39,297 bases of DNA, taken from NCBI GenBank assembly GCA_017883235.1, contig JADGNY010000062.1, positions 1 through 39,297 of the forward strand. The letters run 5' to 3'. Of this stretch, positions 34,947-39,297 are shown in pieces. This stretch comes from Thermoanaerobaculia bacterium. GTDB lineage: Bacteria > Acidobacteriota > Thermoanaerobaculia > Gp7-AA8. The notes beneath the pieces were generated by a model. The model ran no database searches. It was not told where the DNA came from and saw nothing but the letters and a program-made list of their open reading frames with translations. Numbering within the stretch: the first letter of the stretch is position 1; each line of letters starts with the position of its first letter. A program made the position numbers and the translations under genes.

Positions 34947-34980
34947 CCTTCTCCCCCGCGTTTTTCAGCGGGGGAGAAGG
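34947..34980. terminator. 13-bp hairpin between glgB and treZ (dispersed repeat type)
   Basis: CCTTCTCCCCCGC (34947-34959) and GCGGGGGAGAAGG (34968-34980) form a perfect stem around GTTTTTCA. It is followed by TGCCGAAGGCGGATGAGGGG, a sequence I recall as a widespread bacterial intergenic repeat. It may act as a terminator, but treZ starts only 62 bp further on, so partial read-through is likely. Confidence 0.6.
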
Positions 34981-35042
34981 TGCCGAAGGCGGATGAGGGG
35001 GCCGTTCTCGCGCTGTCTTTGGCTATCTCCACAGGAGCCTTT

Positions 35043-36815
35043 GTGAATCCTGCTTCGCCATCAGGCGTCGCCCTCGGCGCGAATCTGATTGAACCCGGCC
35101 GCTGCGAGTTTCGCGTCTGGGCGCCGTACGTCGACAACATTGAGCTCCATATCGTCGCGCCTGACGATCGGCGCATCGCATTGACGAAGAACGCCCGCGG
35201 ATATCACGAGGCGATCGTCGATGCCGGCGCCGGCACACGCTATTTCTTCGTCGTCAACGGCAGGGAACGTCCTGATCCCGCGTCGCGCCTGCAGCCGGAA
35301 GGCGTTCATGGGCCGTCGGAGGTCGTGCCGCGCGACTTCGAATGGCACGATACGGATTGGCGCGGCGTGCCGCTCGATGACTACGTCATCTACGAACTGC
35401 ACGTCGGAGCATTTACAATAAAAGGCACCTTCGACGCCGCCATCGATCACCTCGACGAGCTGAAGGATCTCGGCATTACTGCCATCGAGCTCATGCCGAT
35501 CGGACAATTTCCCGGCACGCGCAACTGGGGCTACGACGGCGTCTACATCGGCGCGGCACAGCAGTCATACGGCGGGCCGTTCGCTCTGAAACGCCTCATC
35601 GATGCCTGTCACCGGCGCGGCCTCGCTCTGCTCCTCGACGTCGTCTACAACCACCTCGGCCCCGAGGGAAACTACCTTTCCGAATACGCTCCGTACTTTA
35701 CCGATCGCTACAAGACACCGTGGGGCGTGGCTCTGAACTTCGACGGCCCGCACAGCGACGATGTGCGCTGGTTCTTCATTCACAACGCCCTGCAATGGAT
35801 CGATGAGTTCCACATCGACGGACTGCGCGTCGACGCCGTCCACGCCATCGCCGACCGCTCCGCCGAGCCATTCCTCCAAGACCTGACCTCGGCCATACGC
35901 GAGCGCGCCGAGACGCTCGACCGGCGCATCTACACCTTCGCCGAATCGAATCTGAACGATCCGCGCGTGATTACGCCAGCAACCGACCACGGCCTCGGCT
36001 TCGATTCACAGTGGTCCGACGATCTTCATCACGCCCTCCACACGCTGCTCACCGGCGAGCAGGACGGCTACTACGCCGGCTACGGCCGCACGAGCGATCT
36101 GGCCCGCACGTTAACGTCCGGCTATCTCTACACCGGCCAGCACTCGCCCTACCACGGACGCAAATACGGCCTGGCCCCAAAGACGCGCGACGGCAAACAG
36201 TTCGTCGTCTTCGCCCAGAACCACGACCAGACCGGCAACCGCATGCTCGGCGAACGCCTCTCGACGATCGTCTCCCCCACCAAACTCCGCCTCGCCGCCG
36301 CCGTCGTCATCCTCTCCCCCTTCATCCCCATGCTCTTCATGGGCGAGGAGTACGGCGAAACCGCCCCCTTCCAGTACTTCACCTCCCACGACGATGCGGA
36401 CCTGATCGAAGCGGTACGCAAAGGGAGATTGGAGGAGTTCGACGATTTCGACTGGCACGGGGAGCCGCCCGATCCGCACGATGAGGGGACGTTCAGGCGC
36501 TCGAAGCTTTCTCGTATAGAGCTCGAGGGCCTGCGTAACCTCTTCCGCGAGCTATTGCGCCTTCGTCGCGAAACCCCCGCGCTGCGGTCGCTCGATCTCG
36601 ATGCGGTCGAAACGCATGCCGATGACGAACGTCGCACGCTGCTCGTGGAACGAGGGGACACGCTGCTGGTGTTGAACTTTAGCAATGAGACGCAGGCGAT
36701 CGTGTTGCCTTTTGACGGCAACTGGATGTCGATGTTCGAAACGGGCGGGGGGGTGGAGGGGCGGAGGGTGGTGGTGGAGGGGGCTGGGTTCGCCCTGTTC
36801 AGAAGGGTTGCGTAG
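35043..36815 (+). CDS. treZ: Malto-oligosyltrehalose trehalohydrolase
   Basis: 590 residues from GTG 35043 (AGGAG 5 bp upstream). CBM48-like N-terminus (about 20-85, RCEFRVWAPYVDNIELHI), then the GH13_10 barrel: DDYVIYELHVGAFT, VVYNHLGPEGNYL, nucleophile D264 (DGLRVDAVHAI), acid E301 (FAESNLND) and D395 (AQNHDQTGNRMLGERL), which mark TreZ. It releases trehalose from maltooligosyl-trehalose made by TreY. No treY lies in the window, so the partner must be elsewhere. Together with the debranching and branching enzymes it links glycogen turnover to trehalose, a common osmotic and desiccation protectant. Confidence 0.95.
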   Translation: MNPASPSGVALGANLIEPGRCEFRVWAPYVDNIELHIVAPDDRRIALTKNARGYHEAIVDAGAGTRYFFVVNGRERPDPASRLQPEGVHGPSEVVPRDFEWHDTDWRGVPLDDYVIYELHVGAFTIKGTFDAAIDHLDELKDLGITAIELMPIGQFPGTRNWGYDGVYIGAAQQSYGGPFALKRLIDACHRRGLALLLDVVYNHLGPEGNYLSEYAPYFTDRYKTPWGVALNFDGPHSDDVRWFFIHNALQWIDEFHIDGLRVDAVHAIADRSAEPFLQDLTSAIRERAETLDRRIYTFAESNLNDPRVITPATDHGLGFDSQWSDDLHHALHTLLTGEQDGYYAGYGRTSDLARTLTSGYLYTGQHSPYHGRKYGLAPKTRDGKQFVVFAQNHDQTGNRMLGERLSTIVSPTKLRLAAAVVILSPFIPMLFMGEEYGETAPFQYFTSHDDADLIEAVRKGRLEEFDDFDWHGEPPDPHDEGTFRRSKLSRIELEGLRNLFRELLRLRRETPALRSLDLDAVETHADDERRTLLVERGDTLLVLNFSNETQAIVLPFDGNWMSMFETGGGVEGRRVVVEGAGFALFRRVA

Positions 36816-36955
36816 CGAATCGCCAGTCGCTACCCTCTAACCCGACACGTCGTGGTCCGTGGCGGGTGAACCGCAAATCCGTTAAGCTGACAGGGACTCG
36901 CAAAGCCGTCAAGATTCATCAGGAAGTGCAATCGTTTGCACGACGTCTAAGGACT
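36816..36955. other. Gap after treZ
   Basis: TAGCGA/TCGCTA can form a short weak stem just after the treZ stop. Nothing else is recognised. Confidence 0.35.
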
Positions 36956-37351
36956 TCAGCGCCAGGACAGTATTTTTAGTAGCAGCCGAGTCGCCAGACT
37001 GTGGATTCGTAACCGGCTGGGCAATTCCGCTTCGAACTCCTTCGTCACTAGCGCCTTACAGACCTCCCAGAGATCCTTCCCTTGTCTCGGCGCGTCGTCA
37101 TCAAAATACTTTGACTTCAACGAAGCCAGGCGACCTTCGTCCTCGCCGCTGATCCGACAGTCGCGCTCCGCAAACTCTTCACCCAGCTCACCTGGTGTCA
37201 TCGGGAGCCCTGCCATTCGACACTCAGCCGCCACGTAGTCGAGCATCACGCTCTCATCGCCAGTCGGAGCGTTGCGCATCAAGACCGCGAAGTGTTTCTG
37301 CGCACTACTTACGATCGAATCGTTTCTCACAAGTCTCCGTTCTTCGAACAT
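36956..37351 (-). CDS. Unknown 131-residue protein
   Basis: A soluble, charged, mostly helical protein beginning MFEERRLVRNDSIVSSAQKH, with one acidic stretch (SGEDEGRLASLKSKYFDDD) and a basic C-terminus (RIHSLATRLLLKILSWR). I do not recognise it. No Shine-Dalgarno stands out. Codon use is less biased than in the glycogen genes, suggesting accessory DNA. Confidence 0.45.
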   Translation of the reverse strand: MFEERRLVRNDSIVSSAQKHFAVLMRNAPTGDESVMLDYVAAECRMAGLPMTPGELGEEFAERDCRISGEDEGRLASLKSKYFDDDAPRQGKDLWEVCKALVTKEFEAELPSRLRIHSLATRLLLKILSWR

Positions 37352-37502
37352 GCAATTTACAATTCTACATCATTCTCAGATGCTGGTACCAATCGGCGTC
37401 AGTTTGGATGGGGGATCTGGTTGCCCTGATCGAATCGCGCGAGTGCGAAGCGGCGCAGGCCTACGAACTGAAAACGTACGAACGATGAGAGAATAGAGCC
37501 GG

Positions 37503-37811
37503 ATGCTACTCCCTGAACTCGAATCCTTCCACGCTTGTATTCATGAGGCTTTCCGTCGCCGGGATTTCGACGATGACGCCTCGGGACCCCATGAGAGGGT
37601 GCCATTCAACGAAGAAGCCGTCCCTTTGGCTAGGGCGATCGTAAAGAAGTGCCGCGAGGTGGGGATTGATACGGCGCTGTTGGATAAATTCATCATCGAT
37701 CCGGATGGCTTCAAGGTGAACTCCCAGCCGGGGAAACCTGGCAGGCGGACGCTTGGAGATATCGACTCTGAGCTTGACCGCATCGAAAGCGATCCGCGAG
37801 GCGGCGCGTAA
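37503..37811 (+). CDS. Unknown 102-residue protein
   Basis: A soluble acidic protein starting MLLPELESFHACIHEAFRRRDFDDD. It has predicted helices, then GFKVNSQPGKPGRRTLGDID and a DRIESDPRGGA tail. GAGCCGG precedes the ATG. No family recognised. It is divergent from the 131-residue gene. Confidence 0.5.
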   Translation: MLLPELESFHACIHEAFRRRDFDDDASGPHERVPFNEEAVPLARAIVKKCREVGIDTALLDKFIIDPDGFKVNSQPGKPGRRTLGDIDSELDRIESDPRGGA

Positions 37812-38003
37812 CATCAAACTGACCCACTACCTCAGTTTGGCGAGCCCCGATTGGCGCCCGTATGGCGATCGATAGCCGCGGCGGATTCGAGCCGAGGCGG
37901 GGTCGACCTCGAAACGCCGCAATATGAGCAATCCCCTAGCCGCCTCCAGGAGCTGTACTGCCTGTATGAAGTGAGCGGGTGATCGGCATATCATGACGTG
38001 CTC

Positions 38004-38495
38004 ATGCGTCGGGCTGTCACAGGAGTGCTCTTGCTCATCTGTGCGGGGCTTGTGTATGCCGTCGCAGGTGCGCTCGATGAGGCCTTCCAGCGGCACACAT
38101 CAGTGTTCCTTTGGCTCTGGGTGTTTATCCCAGTGACCTCGTGGTGGTTTGTCCATAACCACCGGATGGACGAGTGGACGAGAGAACCCAAGAACATTCG
38201 CCTCCTCATTACGCTTGCGGTTGTCGCGATATCACTCGGATGCAACCGTCACTATCTGCGCTTCGAGCAGCGCGTAGGGCACGCCCTCGTTGATGGCTAT
38301 GAAGTGGACATCCACGAAGACGATTCGAGCGATAGTCCGGGCGAGATTGATGCGACAATACATTCCGCTCACTGGTACACAACCGGGCTTCTCTACCTTC
38401 TCCGGCTGCTGTCAGTGGCAACGGAGTTCATGCTGCCTGCGCTCACCTGGTCAGTGCTCACTCCCAAAGAAGTGCCGCCGGCAGCCGCGGCCTAA
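38004..38495 (+). CDS. Unknown membrane protein, four predicted helices
   Basis: 163 residues from ATG 38004 (an in-frame GTG lies 6 bp earlier). Membrane segments at about 6-22, 32-50, 67-83 and 127-150, with a histidine- and acid-rich loop between the third and fourth (DIHEDDSSDSPGEID). No family recognised. Confidence 0.55.
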   Translation: MRRAVTGVLLLICAGLVYAVAGALDEAFQRHTSVFLWLWVFIPVTSWWFVHNHRMDEWTREPKNIRLLITLAVVAISLGCNRHYLRFEQRVGHALVDGYEVDIHEDDSSDSPGEIDATIHSAHWYTTGLLYLLRLLSVATEFMLPALTWSVLTPKEVPPAAAA

Positions 38496-38579
38496 CCTTT
38501 CGCTTGCAGCGGAGCGCACCCCAGAAGCCCGATAGCTTGCCCAGGCTAGATCGCTCGGACTCTAGCGCTTGCCACCACC

Positions 38580-38822
38580 TTAGACCTTCAACCTGCGGAC
38601 GTTCGTTTCGGTGAAACCGCGAAGGAGCTCGTTGACGCCGACGTCGAGTGCGCGCGCCAGACGGACGATCACCGGTAAGCCGGGAGCTTTCAGTCCTCGC
38701 TCCATCTCACCGACGTAGTTCGTGCTGAGCCCCGTCAGCTCGGCCAGACGTTCCTGGGAGAGGCCGCGGCGCTTTCGCGTTTCGCGTAACGAGGTACCGA
38801 ACAGCTCGGCCACGGATTGCAT
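38580..38822 (-). CDS. XRE-family helix-turn-helix regulator
   Basis: 80 residues, almost all one HTH_3 domain: TRKRRGLSQERLAELTGLSTNYVGEMERG (about 15-43) then LPVIVRLARALDVGVNELL. It binds DNA as a dimer, probably at its own divergent promoter. It is divergent from the 90-residue gene with a 63-bp gap, an arrangement typical of a regulator and its target. Confidence 0.85.
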   Translation of the reverse strand: MQSVAELFGTSLRETRKRRGLSQERLAELTGLSTNYVGEMERGLKAPGLPVIVRLARALDVGVNELLRGFTETNVRRLKV

Positions 38823-38885
38823 GCTTGCACGCTAAAGTTTGGGTATCGTGACCACCATCTTAAGTTGCGGTTTCGAGAGGCCTGC

Positions 38886-39158
38886 ATGAGCAAGATGAGC
38901 ATGTTCCCCGTTACCGCGAACCTGAACCGCCGCGAGACACTGGAGATCGAGTTACCCGGCTTCCTTGTCCGCGCCCTGCAGGAGCGCGTCCGAGAGGCAA
39001 ACGAGAGCGCGGACGACGAGGAACGCGTGGATCTCAACCACCTCATCGAGGTGCAACTTGCGGAGTGCGTCACGATCGCGGACGTGGCGCGGCTGGAGCG
39101 CGAGGTGCCGGGAATGAGCGTCGCGGTTTCCCGCTGGTTGGCGGCTATGAATGAGTGA
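38886..39158 (+). CDS. Short unknown protein, possibly ribbon-helix-helix-like
   Basis: 90 residues from ATG 38886. The segment ETLEIELPGFLVRALQERVREAN, followed by DLNHLIEVQLAECV, has the strand-helix-helix spacing of RHH (CopG/Arc-like) DNA-binding proteins, but the match is loose. The C-terminal part (ADVARLEREVPGMSVAVSRWL) is helical. Pairing with the divergent XRE gene could mean an antitoxin-like or regulatory pair; no toxin gene is seen. Confidence 0.55.
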   Translation: MSKMSMFPVTANLNRRETLEIELPGFLVRALQERVREANESADDEERVDLNHLIEVQLAECVTIADVARLEREVPGMSVAVSRWLAAMNE

Positions 39159-39202
39159 TCATCGAGACCGTTGATCACCGAAGTGTCATTCCCCAACCTG
39201 TC

Positions 39203-39269
39203 ATCCTGAGCCTGCCGGAGCGCTGAGCAAGCGTAGCGAGCGAAAGGCGCGGAGGACGGCGAAGGATCT
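39203..39269. repeat. Dispersed ATCCTGAG...AAGGATCT repeat at the window edge
   Basis: ATCCTGAG (39203-39210) and AAGGATCT (39262-39269) bracket a CGGAGC, GAGCAAGCG and AGCGAGCG interior. I recall this word order as a common dispersed intergenic element in several phyla. The word set (ATCCTGA, GAGC, AGCGA) is shared with the REPIN-like element at 375-510 and a half-site at 18124. Confidence 0.55.
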
Positions 39270-39297
39270 CAAGATTCGCTGCACTTGCCACAGGCGC

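Overview
The window looks like a piece of a high-GC Gram-negative chromosome, most likely Acidobacteriota. The main reason is a secreted protein of the 'VWFA-related Acidobacterial domain' type (25718-27391). M13 and HExxH secreted peptidases, an outer-membrane-lipid (Mla-type) transporter, a TonB C-terminal domain protein and a REP-associated tyrosine transposase (RAYT) agree with this. The phylum is an inference; there is no rRNA or tRNA gene in the window to confirm it.

Layout. 1-7443: the end of an unknown gene, a REPIN-like palindrome, a secreted metallopeptidase-like TPR protein, a multi-pass chemoreceptor (reverse), citrate synthase and an SDR reductase. 7448-15803, all reverse: a UDP-glucose dehydrogenase / UDP-xylose synthase / small membrane protein operon joined by 4-bp overlaps, an mlaE-mlaF-mlaD lipid transport operon, and a class A penicillin-binding protein. 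15905-17506: a secreted protein with a TonB C-terminal domain. 17507-22387 is a repeat-dense accessory region around a RAYT gene: a phased 21-bp repeat array, a purine/pyrimidine mosaic with G-quadruplex motifs, the RAYT, a copy of the RAYT 5' end, three copies of a ~55-bp element, and two small unknown genes. 22388-30356: a PreA-like dihydropyrimidine dehydrogenase, M13 endopeptidase, VWFA-related protein, and a three-gene secreted operon (Cys-rich microprotein, 718-aa carboxypeptidase-regulatory-like protein, PDZ protein). 30478-36815: a response regulator divergent from an alpha-glucan cluster (debranching enzyme, GlgB, TreZ) for glycogen and trehalose metabolism. 36956-39297: small unknown genes, an XRE regulator divergent from a short protein, and a dispersed repeat at the edge.

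The most unusual features are repeats rather than proteins. (a) At least five palindromes are built from tandem 7-8 bp words, with a different word at each site. They sit mostly between transcription units, but two run into the debranching enzyme reading frame. One has 61-bp arms whose irregularities are mirrored. (b) The RAYT is flanked by many copies of a GGCCTGACC word whose orientation switches from one side of the gene to the other. (c) A ~500-bp array has unit starts exactly 21 bp apart, interrupted by CCATGG-centred palindromes spaced near whole helical turns.
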